This document shows positions 13,552-25,900 of a stretch of 64,000 nt of DNA, in pieces. Position numbers and translations under genes: made by a program. The first letter of the stretch is position 1. Each line of letters starts with the position of its first letter. The DNA comes from Macrolepiota albuminosa (lineage: Eukaryota; Basidiomycota; Agaricomycetes; Agaricales; Agaricaceae): assembly GCA_027475525.1 (NCBI GenBank), contig JAMWFC010000005.1, positions 2,058,019-2,122,018 of the forward strand. The letters are read 5' to 3'. Below the pieces are notes generated by a model, which saw nothing but the letters and a program-made list of their open reading frames with translations, did not search any database and had not been told where the DNA came from.

Positions 13552-14582
13552 TGATGACGCCCAAAGTTTGGTCAGCAACAAATGTAACAATTGAGTTACC
13601 GTACCAAGAGTGTGCGTTGGGCGCGCTAAAAGTGTGGTGAGGAGTCCCGGGCAGGTCCCAGAGAACACGTCTGTGAAAAAAGGGTAAAAGTCGGTAACGG
13701 CGCTAAAAGTGTGGTGAGGAGTCCCGGGCAGGTCCCAGAGAACACGTCTGTGAAAAAAGGGTAAAAGTCGGTAACGGGGTCGGCAAGTGTCAAGCGCTAA
13801 GGTAAAGCGCCTAAGGAAAATGCGGTAAGTGAACACGGCAAAGGTAAGCGGCAAGAGCACGATAAGCTTAGCGAGGTCTAAGCGTCGATAGTGCCTGCCG
13901 TAGTTGCAAGGCGCGAGTATGTCGAGTATTGGCGAACGTCTGCAACTGCCGATGAGTTTGACGTTGCTGACCGTAGCGTAAATGAGCTCTTGAGCGTAAG
14001 GGAGACTGAGGAAAGGGGAGTAGTAAACTCTGGTCTATTGTTCTCTTGAGTATGTACAAGTCGGTAAGTACTTTTTATACTACAATGAGTTCACCGTCGC
14101 CAGTGACCAACCATTGCCAAAGTGCGGTAAACTGGAAAATTTCATAGGGGTAGCTCCAACAGTTTCAGATCCCTACCGTCCATTCAAGACCCTTGGCGCC
14201 ACCAGGCGGCAGATCGCGGTGCTAAATCATCAATCCATCACCCTTCTGTCTGTCAGAACACCTAAGCAACGTTGGGCGCCAAATCGAGACGGTAAGCGGT
14301 GTCAGACGCCAAGGTCAAACGCCAAGCTGTCCGTCAGTTTTTGATAGATCATCAAGCTTCTCGCTAAGCGCTGTTATCAGTGACTGATGCCACCTGTCAG
14401 TTGTCATTCCTGCTGCCATCGGCGCTATTATTGATCGGATCTGCTTCTTGCCGTGCGCGACCGTCGGGAATGGCTTAAAATGGGTAGAACGCGTGCGCTA
14501 AGTTTGGAATGAGTGCGGCAAGATTTCCGGAGCCGGTGCCGAGCCTGCCATTGATGCGCCTAACCTGTATAGGGTTCTATCA
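13552..14582 (-). repeat. Outer Gypsy 3' LTR
   Basis: On the plus strand it starts TGATGACGCCC and ends GGGTTCTATCA. It contains an exact 77-bp tandem duplication (13623-13699 and 13700-13776), without which its length equals that of the 5' LTR. I counted about 23 CGSYAA/TTRSCG hexamers in it. Confidence 0.9.
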
Positions 14583-14597
14583 TCTCCCCCCAACTGA
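14583..14597 (-). promoter_or_regulatory. Polypurine tract next to outer Gypsy 3' LTR
   Basis: On the minus strand the bases immediately before the LTR read AGTTGGGGGGAGA, a purine run in the expected plus-strand primer position. The same tract sits beside the inner element's 3' LTR at 20011-20025. This fixes the direction of reverse transcription as minus relative to the window. Confidence 0.7.
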
Positions 14598-14751
14598 AAA
14601 ATTAACTGTCCTCAGTCACCAAATAAGGCTACCGTTACCGCTTTTGTGACAGGTGGTCCGTGCGTTCTTGAGATTTTATTTATAGTTCTGGCACGTGAGT
14701 TTGGACTTCGTTTCTTCTCCCCATCTTTTCCTGGCGCTCAATAATAAAAAT

Positions 14752-17150
14752 ATGTCCTTCCGTATTCCAACTCCGCCCCCCGTTCCGTCTCAGGCTGCTC
14801 AAGAAGCCGCCTACGCATACATCGCTAAGGCAAATAATTTCGTTAGGCGCATCGAGGGTGTGGGCGCGGAGGCGCCTTCAAATTTGGTCATCGCGGTTAT
14901 GAAGTTATTGGAGCGTTGGTACGAGGTCCGTGTCCTTGGCGTAGGCTGGGATAAGGAGATTGAGGTGCGGGAGTGGTGCCAAGCCCACTATGTGGATAAT
15001 CGTGGCGTGGAGTGGTTAGCGCCGTTTTCTTGTTTTGTAAGTGGTTTTAGCCCTTGCCGTGTCGCTAGCTGATCGAGTTGCCAGGCGCCTCCTCCCGTCC
15101 CTACCATCGAGGACGAGTTGGAGGATATTTTATCTGGTGCCTTGCCGATGACGGTAAGCGCTCCCGCGCCTGAGTAAGTATCTCTGATTTTTGATTTCTG
15201 ACTTAGCTGTGGTCTGATCTGTCTCCCCATAGCAAACAAGAGGTGTTAGCGCCTCTTGCTAATTTGCAGGTGGACGCTGAGATGGCGGCTATCCGCGAGA
15301 GTGTGCTGGAAGAGGCCTCCCGTGACGCCAAGGAGAGGACCAAGGCCTTAGAGGAGCGAGAGGTCGTTGGCGAGACCCTGGTAGCCAGTGAGAGGTCGCC
15401 AATTGCAAGGAGGCAGGTGTCTGGTGGGAAGGATTCCCGCGCCAGTAGTGCCCAGAGCCCAGCACTGCCGGCAAGCACATCGGGCTCTCCGGTCAAGCCT
15501 GGCAAGACTTTAAAGAAGAAGGTAAGTTTGTGCGTTGTTACCGCTGGCGCTTATCGTTTATCCCATTCTAAGTCTCGCAAGGCTGCCGCCCCTCGTTACA
15601 CGGTAAGTTCGTTACGCCAAGGTACTTTCCCTGCTAACCAACCAGTTGACAGGCGCCAACGCAAACTTCCTTTAGCGACGCAGAGCTGAAGGGTTTGTTG
15701 GTGGCAAGACGAGATGAGGCGGTTTTGGATGGAGGAATGGAGGCGGGGGTGGTCTTGCCGGAGATGAAGGACAAGAAGACGGCAAGCCCAGCGGCAAGGC
15801 GGGAGTTCAAGGACTCCCAAGGGGCGGTAAGCACTTTGGCTTTCCTTGCCGCTTTCGTTAACATTCTTGTAGTGCGACAAGTGCTGGGCCGACAACGACC
15901 CAGAGGGGTGTTGGTACCCCACTGGTGGCCAGCCCTGCTACCGGTGCGGTACGCTTAAACGGGCCTGCACTCTGGACGGCGCTAAGAGTCGCGAACGCGG
16001 TGGAGCTCCCGACGCGGTAGTGGAGCGCACTTTCAAGCGTGCCGTCCTCGTCAAAAGGGCGCGGGAGTTCGTTGAGGGGGAGAGGAAGAAGCAGGCCGCT
16101 GGCGACGCGGCGACGATTAGCAAGAGTTCCCTGGTGCTGCCGACGCGTCAAGGGGACGAGTCTGCAACAGTCAGCAACCGTGGCGCCGGAGAGCGCCAAG
16201 GGACTACGGTCCCTTCAAAACGACAAGTCTCCTCGCCCGCCAAAGGGAAGGGCAAGGCTAAGCGCGCGCGGGTAGTAGAGTCTCCTCCCCCTACCCCCGA
16301 GGACGTGGAGATGGAGGAGCTGGAGAAGGCGCTTGCTGCCAGTCGCCTACCGGTCAGGGATTCGGAGGCTGGGCCAAGTAAGTTGCTCTCTCCCATTCAC
16401 CTGAGGGGGCCTTCTCTGCCGGCCGCCGACGAGGACGACGCGGTAATGGACCCGCCGCCAAGGGAAGAGCCTCAGGAGGCGGGACCGATGGTGGCGATAC
16501 CAAGGGGCGAAGGGAGCCCCTCGGCAATGGCTGGCGACGAGGACGCAGATGGGGAGCCAGACGAGACCTTGGCGACCCAGCGCGAAGGTGACGAGGAGGA
16601 GGCCCCCGCCAAGGAGACGGTAGCGGGAGAAGGAGAGGGAGCGGAAAGAGTCGCCAGGGAGGAGCCAGAGTGGCACTGGCTACCTCCCTACGGTAACGTT
16701 GCCCCTTGGGAGGTATCGGACCCCGAGGACGTTGCCGGATTGGAGCTGAGGCGCCCAGTAGTCGCCAGAATCAACCCCGCCTGGACCCCCCATCCTGAAC
16801 CGACGGTCACTGGCGACGCCTTCCAATGGCTGGGGCAAGACCTCGTCTACCCAGTTATTGCGCTTAATCCCCGCAATGTGCTGGAGAGGTATTCCCAGAG
16901 GGCGGCAACGATGGAGTCGGCAATGGGGCGGGAACGAGAATGCGTCCGGGGCCAGCTCATGGCGCTTCGCTTGCGCTATTCTAACTTGGGTCGAAGTCTA
17001 CATGTCCTTCGCGATTACCAAGCGGATTGCCAAGCCGCCCTGGACTGGCAAATGGCTAACAATATTTTGCCTGGCGACCTCCTGCCTCTTCGCGATTCCT
17101 CCTTGCCAGCTACAGACGACTCCCTCTCCATGGACAACGTTAGCGAATAA
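14752..17150 (+). CDS. Antisense accessory gene of outer Gypsy: Zn2Cys6-like cysteine cluster protein
   Basis: Six exons (14752-15036, 15085-15173, 15233-15521, 15573-15602, 15653-15826, 15873-17150) joined by GT-AG introns of 46-59 nt give an uninterrupted 714-aa frame. Start chosen: the ATG opening MSFRIPTPPPVPSQ. An upstream in-frame ATG at 14695 would add 19 residues. Residues 1-95 form a conserved, probably folded region. Residues 290-321 carry six cysteines spaced CX2CX8CX8CX2CX6C, close to fungal Zn2Cys6 clusters. A basic patch rich in KGK/KRAR lies near 413-422 (possible nuclear signal), then acidic low-complexity sequence, and a helical C-terminus near 640-685. It is transcribed against gag-pol, ends 432 bp from the integrase stop, and has a matching copy at 20180-22495 with identical intron positions. 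DNA binding is inferred, not shown; I do not recognise a named family. Confidence 0.8.
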
Positions 17151-17582
17151 ACGGACCTTAGCGTAGATAGGCTGTTTATGTAAATAATTTTTTTTTTTTT
17201 CGTCAGCATATATTATTTTCTTGCCGCCACTTTTTCGAGTGAAAGGATAAGTCCCAAAACCTGAGTTAGCGCAACAGCAGAGAGCCAATAAAGTGAAGTA
17301 AAGAGAGAGCAAGCGGCAAGCATTCTAAGATAAGTTTTTAGCGATAGGAGTAGGATGAGAGGGACTTAGACAAATTTTGAGAAAAAGGGAAACGCTCAGT
17401 AAGTCATCATAGCGAAAAACCCTTGGCGAGAGTTGCGCAATGCGCTAAGCGCTGGCGACGCGCTAGCGCTGCGACTTGACTAAGTAAGGAAATGTCTGTT
17501 GGATATGGTACAGTAAGTATCGGCAAGAAAGATAAGTAAGGTAAGTAATAGAAAGAAAGGGCTTATCAATTTATAGTCTTTT
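17151..17582. other. Convergent spacer between antisense gene and integrase
   Basis: No coding sequence. The antisense gene ends at its left edge and the integrase frame (minus) ends at its right edge, so both 3' untranslated regions must lie here. It contains a T-run near 17190-17200 and several CGSYAA/TTRSCG hexamers. The matching spacer of the inner copy is 22496-22918. Confidence 0.6.
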
Positions 17583-18985
17583 CTAATCGTTTTCTTCTTC
17601 TTCTACTAGAGTCGGCAAGTCATCATCGTCCAATAATTCTGTTTCTTCAAGTTCTCTTAACTTGGCGGTGTCGATATCTAGCGCTTCCAGCGGCAAGTCA
17701 ATGTGTTCTCTGGCAAGATATGGCAATAGGCGAAAAGCGGCAACTGGTCGATGCAGTACTGAACCATCTAATTCACAGAGCACGTAAGCGCCACCACGGT
17801 TACGAGAGATAACTACCAAAGGTCCTAGATAGCGAGGGCGCATTTTCTTGTTGTATGAAGTTTCGATTTTGGAGTTGCGCATAAGCACTAGCGCGCCCCT
17901 TGGGAAGTTGTAATCTTTGATAGTGGCGCTATGCTCGGTTTTGAATCGTAGGGCTGCTTGGCGACGGGCGCTAAAAACTACCTCGTGAAGTCGCTCCAAA
18001 TCTTCTTTCCTTCGCTGGAGATCAATGGCTCGTCTGGCGATAAGGTCGGTAGTCGCTAAGATACTGTTGGGTGCTGGCTGAAGATAAGTCGCTTCTATAA
18101 TGTCGGCAGGGAGTAACGGATGGGTGCCAGTAGCCGCGTAATAGGGAGAACAACCCATGCGCTTACAAATAGTAACTCTTTCCGACCAAAATACTGAATA
18201 GGTCGCTTCGCTCCAACGAGACTCGTCGCCATCGACCGCCTTGAAGAGCGCTTGCCGGACGTCAAAGTGTGGTCTCTCTACCAAGCCATTGGCGCGTTTG
18301 TTGTAGCCAGATACTCGAATATGATGTATATTGTATTTCTTGGCGAGGTAAGTTAGCACTTTGATGATGGGCGCACCGTTATCCGTGACGATCTCTCTTA
18401 GCGCTCCCCAATGGCAGATGACGTCCTCAAATAGCCACTTAGCGACTGCCTCGGTATTTTCTCTTTGCAGCATTCAAAATTCAGGCCAGTGGATTAGCGA
18501 GCAACGACCTTGAATGATGTACTTGTAGCGACCAGATTTGGGCATGTGCATGGTGTCGACGTAGATTTTGCTGAAGAGGGGAGCTGGCGTGGCAACGGTT
18601 GGCGGTATGAGCACTTGGCGTGTCTGTTGAATCTGGCAGAGGTGGCAAGTCCTAATGTACCAGGCGATGTCGGCACTAGCGTGTGGCCACCAGAAGCGTT
18701 CTAACAGAGAAGCTCGAGTAGCGTACAGACCTCTATGACCTAGCTCGTCATGCATAGCGCGCAAGACTCGTAAGCGACCTTCTGGCTTGATGATCAGCTT
18801 GTGAGCGCCATCTCGATTTCGTCGCCAAAGTCGGTTGTCGGTAAAGAAGAAGTGGGTAGCATATCGGATAAAGGTAGCGTATTGTTCGTCGGTAAGGTCT
18901 GGGGGTTGCTTAAGGTCTTGTATCCATTGCTCGACTACTAACAGGCGACTATCTTCCGCCTTTGCCTTAGCGGATCGGGGGACGG
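17583..18985 (-). pseudogene. Outer Gypsy integrase and C-terminal pol region, one in-frame stop
   Basis: This is the 3' part of the outer pol, cut off from RT-RNase H by the inner element at 18986. It shows an HHCC zinc finger (HDELGH followed further on by CHLC), then the DDE core: Asp in VDTMHM, Asp in TDNGAP, Glu in GLVERPHF. The C-terminal tail LGPLVVIS...LDGSVLHRPVAAFRLLP resembles post-integrase tails. I see no chromodomain. It ends in an acidic run (EETELLDDDD...). The frame is open except for a TGA at 18474-18476, where the inner copy has an Arg codon. Catalytic residues are otherwise preserved. Confidence 0.85.
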
Positions 18986-20010
18986 TGATGACGCCCAAGG
19001 TTTGGTCAGTAACAAATGTAACGATTGTGTTACCGTACCAAGAGTGTGCGTTGGGCGCGCTAAAAGTAATGTGAGGAGTCCCGGGCAGGTCCCAGAGAAC
19101 GCGTCTGTGAAAAAGGGTAAAGTCGGTAACGAGGTCGGCAAGTGTCAAGCGCTAAGGTAAAGCGCCTAAGGAAATGCGGTAAGTGAACACGGCAATGTGA
19201 GCGGCAAGAGCACGATATGCTTAGCGAAGTCTAAGCGTCGATAATGCCTGCCGTAGTTGCAAGGCGCGAGTATGTCGAGTGTTGGCGAGCGTCTGCAACT
19301 GCCGATGAGTTTTGACGTTGCTGACCGTAGCGTAAATGAGCTCTTGACCGTAAGGGAGACTGAAGTAAAGGGGGAAACTCTGGTCTATTCGTCTCCTTTT
19401 TTTATGTACAAGTCGGTAAGTACTTTTATACTACAATGAGTTCGCCGTCGCCAGTGGCTAATGACGCCAGAGTGCGGTAAACTGGAAAATTTCAAAGGGG
19501 TAGCTCCAACGGTTTCAGATCCCTACCGTCCATTCAAGAGCCTTAGCGACGCCAGGCGACAGATCACGAAGCTAAACCATCACTCCATCACCCTTCTGTC
19601 CGTCAGAGCACCTAAGCGATGTCAGGCGCCAAATCGAGACGCTAAGCGGTGTCAGATGCCAAGGTCAAACGCCAAGCTGTCCGTCAGTTTTTGATAGATC
19701 AGGCGCCAAATCGAGACGCTAAGCGGTGTCAGATGCCAAGGTCAAACGCCAAGCTGTCCGTCAGTTTTTGATAGATCATCAAGCTTCTCGCTAAGCGCTG
19801 TCGTCAGTGACTGATGCCATCTGTCAGTTGTCATTCTGTCTGCCGATCGGCGCTATCACTGATTGGATCTGCTTCTTGCCGTGCGCGGCCGTCAGAAATG
19901 GCTTAAAATAGGTAGAACACGTGCGCTAAGTTCGGAACGAGTGCGGCAAGGTTTCCGGAGCCGGTGCCGAGCCTGCCGTTGATGCGCCTAACCTGTATAG
20001 GGTCCTATCA
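18986..20010 (-). repeat. Inner Gypsy 3' LTR
   Basis: Same ends as the other LTRs of the family (TGATGACGCCC...TATCA on the plus strand). It holds a 77-bp duplication (19623-19699 and 19700-19776). About 10% different from the outer LTRs but nearly identical to 30551-31573. Confidence 0.9.
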
Positions 20011-20179
20011 TCTCCCCCCAACTGAAAAATTGACTGTCCTCAGTCACCAAATAAGGCTACCGTTACCGCTTTTGTGACAGGTGGTCCGTGCGTTCTTGAA
20101 ATTTTGTTTATAGTCCTGGCGCGTGAATTTGGACTTCGTTTCTTCTCCCCATCTTTTTCTGGCGCTCAACAATAAAAAT

Positions 20180-22495
20180 ATGTCCTTCCGTATTCCAACT
20201 CCGCCCCCCGTCCCATCTCAAGCTGCTCAAGAAGCCGCATACGCCTACATCGCCAAGGCAAACCGTTTCATTCGGCATATCGAGGGCGTTGGCGCCGAGG
20301 CGTCTCAAAACTTGGTGGTTGGCGTGATGAAGTTGCTGGAGAGGTGGTATGAGGTGAGAGTCCTTGGCGTTGGGTGGGACCGCGAGATCGAGGTGCGGGA
20401 GTGGTGCCGCGCACGGTATGTCGACAATCGTGGTGCTGAGTGGTTAGCGCCCTTCTCCCGCTTTGTAAGTTGTTGTTTTTGCCTGGCGTGTCGCTAAGCT
20501 GATTGCTCTCTAGGCGCCTCCCCCTGTCCCCACCATCGAAGATGAGCTGGAGGACATCCTTTCTGGCGCGTTGCCGATGACCGTAAGCGCATCGGCAACC
20601 GAGTGAGTATCTCCTGACCTTTCCTTCCTTAGCTATGGACTGAACTATCCCCTCGTAGCAAGCAAGAGGTACTGGAGCCTCTTGCTCGATTGCAGATCGA
20701 GCAAGAGCAGGAGGAGGCTGCCGCTGCCGCTGCCGCGCACTCCTTGGCGGTGGCGAGGGCAGAGCTCGCCAAGGAGCAGAAGAAGGAGTCCGTTGCCGAG
20801 GGTTCCAGCAAGGGGTCTCGCGCCGGCAGTGTTCAGAGCCCCACACTGCCGGCAGGCACACAGGGTTCGCCTTCAAAGCCTGGAAAGGCTTTGAAGAAAA
20901 AGGTAAGTCTGCTGTCGTTGGCGCTTCTTCTTACCGGTGGTAACTGTCGCTAGTCTCGCAAGGGGAAGGGTCCTCAATACGAGGTACGCCGTCGTGACAC
21001 TTTGCCGACCTTCTACTGACTCTCTCCCAGCTCCCTAGTCAGACTACTTTCGACGACAAGGAGTTGAAGGGTCTGCTCTTGCCGCGCCGGGAAGATGTAG
21101 TGATGGACGAGGGCATCGAGGGAGGAGTGGAGATTCCCGAGATGAAGAACAAGCGCACGGTTTCCCTGGCGACGCGCCAGGAGTTCAAAGATTCGCGTGG
21201 AGCGGTAAGTTGTCTTAGCCTTTTCGTATGATTTTTTTTTCCCTGGCGACGCACCAGGAGTTCAAAGATTCGCGTGGAGCGGTAAGTTGTCTTAGCCTTT
21301 TCGTATGATTTTTTGTTCTCAAGCAAAGTAGTGTGACAAATGTTGGGCCGATAACGACCCAGAAAGTTGCTGGTTCCCCACTGGCGCCCAACCCTGTTAC
21401 CGCTGCGGCACTCTCAAGCGTGCTTGCACAATCGACGGCGCCAAGAGTCGTGAGCGTGGCGGGGCGCCTGATGCCTTTGTCGAGAAGACCTTTTCCCGGG
21501 CGGTTTTGGTCAAGCGGGCTAGGGAGTTTGTCGAGGGGGAACGTAGGGAGGTTGCCGCTGGGAGAGCGGCGAAGATCAGCAAGTCCTCCTTGGCGCTGCC
21601 GACGCGCCAAGGAGATGAATCGGAATCGGTCGGACAGCGCGGCGCTGGCGAGCGCCAAGAAAAGCGCAAGGCCTCCTCCCCAAGCAAGGGCAAGGGTAAG
21701 GCCAAGCGCGTACGTATCGAGTCGCCCTCCCCCTCTCCAATTGCTGAGGACACGGAGATGAGGGAGCTTGGAGAAGCTCTTGCCGCCAGCCGCCTTCCTC
21801 CCGTTAGCGGTGAGGCTGGCCCCAGCCGCCTACTGTCCCCTCTCTCTTTGCCTGAAGACGCGCCACACGATGTTTCGACTGCTGGCGCCCCAGGAGATGA
21901 GGGTGACGTGGTAATGGGGGAGCCCGCTGGCGCACAGGAGTTGGCCGGGGAGGAGGAGAAAAGGGAAGGGTCGCCAAGCCGCGAGGAGGAAGAGGGCGGC
22001 AATGAGGATGCTGAGGGGGAGTTGGAGGAGACTTTGCGGGACGGTCCTGGCGAGTCCCAGGAGTTGCCGACGGTGGAGCCTGCCGCCCCCTGGGTAAGTG
22101 AAGGCGACTTGGCGACACAGCTCTGGACGAGCTCGAGTGGGCCCTCATCGTGGACCCCCCAGCCTCAGCCACGAGTCACTGGCGACTCTTACGAGTGGCT
22201 GGGGGAGGACTTGGTGTATCCCGTGGTGGCCCTTTACCCGCCTCAGGTTATAGAGCGGCTGGGGGTTCGTGCGGCAAGCATGCGTGCGGTTTTGGGTCGC
22301 GAGCGCGAACGCGCTCGTCAACAGATCATGGCTTCGCGACTCAGGTACTCCAACTTGACCCGTAGCATGGAGACCCTGGAGGAATACCAAGCCGACTGCA
22401 ACGAGGCGCTAGAGTGGCAAGTCCTCAATCAGGTCCAGGTTGGCGACCTTCTGCCATTCGACGACTCCTTGCCGCTTTCCGATCGTGAAGACTGA
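20180..22495 (+). CDS. Antisense accessory gene of inner Gypsy: Zn2Cys6-like cysteine cluster protein
   Basis: Six exons (20180-20464, 20514-20602, 20659-20902, 20954-20983, 21031-21204, 21332-22495) give a 661-aa open frame whose introns interrupt the same points as in the copy at 14752-17150. Intron 5 is 127 nt only because it contains a 77-bp duplication; without it the intron is 50 nt. The cysteine cluster (residues 275-306) keeps the spacing CX2CX8CX8CX2CX6C and the flanking block LKRAC-xDGAKSRERGGAPDA. In exon 1 I counted about 31 silent codon differences against 12 amino-acid changes over 95 codons, which points to selection on the protein. The third exon and acidic middle are shorter than in the outer copy. 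Function unknown; DNA binding is inferred. Confidence 0.8.
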
Positions 22496-22918
22496 CGGAC
22501 CTTAGGGTAGATAGGCCGTCGTGTATTTAGTTTTTGTTTTGTACTCGTAAATATATTTCTTGCCGCCTTCTTGCCGAGTGGAAGGACAAGTCCCGTAATT
22601 TGAGTTAGCGCAGCCGCAGAGAGCAAGGAAAGTATAGCAAAGAGAAAGCAAGCGGTAAGTATTCTGAGGTAGGTATTAGCAAGAGGAGTAGTAGGTGAGG
22701 GACTTAGACAAGTTTTGAGGAAAAGGGAAACGCTCAGTAAATCATCATAGCGAAAAACCCTTGGCGAGAGTTGCGCAAGGCGCTAAGCGTTGGCGATACG
22801 CTAGCGCTGCGACTTGACTATGTAAAGAAATGTCTGTTGAATATAGTATAATAAGTAACGGCAAGAAAGATAAGTAAAGTAAGTAATAGAAAAAGGAGCT
22901 TATCAATAATATTCTTTT
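22496..22918. other. Convergent spacer of the inner Gypsy
   Basis: Non-coding; equivalent to 17151-17582 of the outer copy and clearly homologous to it. No feature beyond dispersed CGSYAA/TTRSCG hexamers. Confidence 0.55.
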
Positions 22919-25900
22919 CTAATCGTTTTCTTCTTCTTCAACTAAAGTCGGCAAGTCATCATCGTCCAATAGTTCGGTTTCCTCAAGTTCTCTTAACTTG
23001 GCGGTGTCGATATCTAGCGCTTCAAGCGGCAAGTCAATGTGTTCTCTGGCGAGATACGGCAATAGACGAAAGGCGGCAACAGGTCGATGTAGCACTGAAC
23101 CATCTAGTTCACAGAGCACGTAAGCGCCTCCACGGTTACGGGACGAAAGGCGGCAACAGGTCGATGTAGCACTGAACCATCTAGTTCACAGAGCACGTAA
23201 GCGCCTCCACGGTTACGGAGATAACTACCAAAGGTCCTAGATAGCGAGGGCGCATTTTCTTGTTGTATGAGGTTTCAATTTTGGAGTTGCGCATAAGCAC
23301 TAGCGCTCCTCTCGGGAAGTTGTAATCTTTGATAGTGGCGCTATGCTCGGTTTCGAATCGTAGGGCTGCTTGGCGACGGGCGCTAAAAACTACCTCGTGA
23401 AGTCGCTCCAAATCTTCTTTCCTTCGCTGGAGATCAATGGCTCGTCTGGCGATAAGGTCGGTAGTCGCTAAGATACTGTTGGGTGCTGGCTGAAGATAGG
23501 TCGCTTCTATAATGTCGGCAGGGAGTAACGGATGGGTGCCAGTAGCCGCGTAATAGGGAGAGCAACCCATGCGCTTACGAATAGTAACCCTTTCTGACCA
23601 GAACACTGAATAGGTCGCTTCGCTCCAACGAGATTCGTCGCCATCGACTGCCTTGAAGAGTGCTTGCCGAACGTCAAAGTGTGGTCTCTCTACCAGGCCA
23701 TTGGCGCGCTTGTTGTAGCCAGATACTCGAATGTGGTGAATGTTGTATTTCTTGGCGAGGTATGTTAGCGCTTTGATGATGGGCGCACCGTTATCCGTGA
23801 CGATTTCTCTTAGCGCTCCCCAACGGCAGATGACGTCCTCAAATAGCCACTTGGCGACCGCCTCGGTATTTTCTCTTTGATTTCTCTTAGCGCTCCCCAA
23901 CGGCAGATGACGTCCTCAAATAGCCACTTGGCGACCGCCTCGGTATTTTCTCTTTGAAGCATGCGAAACTCAGGCCAGTGGATTAGCGAGCAACGACCTT
24001 GCACTTGGCGACCGCCTCGGTATTTTCTCTTTGAAGCATGCGAAACTCAGGCCAGTGGATTAGCGAGCAACGACCTTGATGATGTACTTATAGCGACCAG
24101 ATTTGGGCATGTGCATGGTATCGACGTAGATTTTGCTGAAGAGGGGAGCTGGCGTTGCAACGGTTGGCGGTATGAGCACTTGGCGTGTCTGTTGGATTTG
24201 GCAGAGGTGGCAAGTCCTGATGTACCAGGCGATGTCGGCACTAGCGTGTGGCCACCAGAATCGTTCTAACAGAGAAGCTCGGGTAGCGTACAGACCTCTA
24301 TGTCCTAGCTCGTCATGCATAGCGCGCAAGACTCGTAAGCGACCTTCTGGCTTGATGATGTAGCGTACAGACCTCTATGTCCTAGCTCGTCATGCATAGC
24401 GCGCAAGACTCGTAAGCGACCTTCTGGCTTGATGATCAACTTGTGAGCGCCATCTCGATTTCGTCGCCAAAGTCGGTTGTCGGTAAAGAAGAAGTGGGTA
24501 GCATATCGGATAAAGGTAGCGTATTGTTCGTCGGTAAGGTCTGGGGGTCGCTTAAGGTCTTGTATCCATTGCTCGACTACTAACAGATAAAGGTAGCGTA
24601 TTGTTCGTCGGTAAGGTCTGGGGGTCGCTTAAGGTCTTGTATCCATTGCTCGACTACTAACAGCGACTATCTTCCGCCTTTGCCTTGGCGGATCGGGGAC
24701 GGCATCGTAGGTCAGGTTTCTGCTGTCTTCTCTTAGCGACTGGGGTTCCTGTACGACTTTTACTGGAGGCAAGTCTTGTCCAAGGATGCTTGCCGTGTAG
24801 AATGTGAGGGGTGCGCTAAAGGTCTCGGGGCGGTAAGGGATAATGGGATGTAGAAGGATGCTGGTAGGCTGTTGCCGTCGTAGTAGGGGTATTGGCTGTT
24901 GTATAAGGTGCACGAAACCATGTAAACGGTCGATCCAATCCTCGAAATCGCTATCAGCCTGTGGATCCACTGCCGGGTCGCCAAGCTGCCGTGGTCGCCT
25001 AGAGAGTCCATCTGGTCCGTGGAAAGAGCTCTTGACGTGTACCAGTTCAAAGTGAAACATGAGGATAGCGACTACCCACCGGTTCATGCTAGCGGATGGC
25101 TGGATGTCGGGATTCTGCAGCATGCCTTTGATGTACCTAGCGTCGACTTCAACAATAAGGTTGCGCACGCCAATCAAATACATCTTTAGCGACCGGAAGG
25201 TTTTGAAAAGCCCATAGAGCTCTAGCTTAGGCTGGCTGTAGCGAGACTCTCTGTCGTTTAGCGTGATAGACCCAAAGCGGTTGTAGCGTCGCTGTTTCCG
25301 ATTGTCGCTAAGGCATTGGCACAAGAAGTAGCCAACGGCAATGTACGAGGTGTCCACCGCCAAGATAACAGGGTCGGCAGAGCGCTAAGGCATTGGCACA
25401 AGAAGTAGCCAACGGCAATGTACGAGGTGTCCACCGCCAAGATAACAGGGTCGGCAGAGTATAGTCGATGGAACTAGGGGCTTGGCGTCTTGTAGGGCTT
25501 TTACTAAGTCTCGTTGTGCGGTAACCTGGTCTGGCCCAAATTCGAAGGGCTCGTTAGCGCGGGTGAGTCGGTTAAGTTTACTAAGTCTCGTTGTGCGGTA
25601 ACCTGGTCTGGCCCAAATTCGAAGGGCTCGTTAGCGCGGGTGAGTCGGTTAAGGCATGTGCGCGATGGGCAAAGTTTTTGACGAATATCCTGAGAACGCC
25701 AACGGTACCAAGAAAGGCGCGAACTTCAGATAAGTCGCGCGATGGGCAAAGTTTTTGACGAATATCCTGAGAACGCCAACGGTACCAAGAAAGGCGCGAA
25801 CTTCAGATAAGTCGCGGCAAGGACCCCATCGCTCCAGGAGTGCTAAGCGAGACTCGTCGGGAACACGACCGTCGGGAGTGCAGATGTGACCCGGCAAGGA

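Noticed and set aside
16347..16676. Minus-strand open frames inside the antisense genes
   Set aside because: They lie on the non-coding side of exon 6, have GC-driven composition and are not conserved between the two copies.
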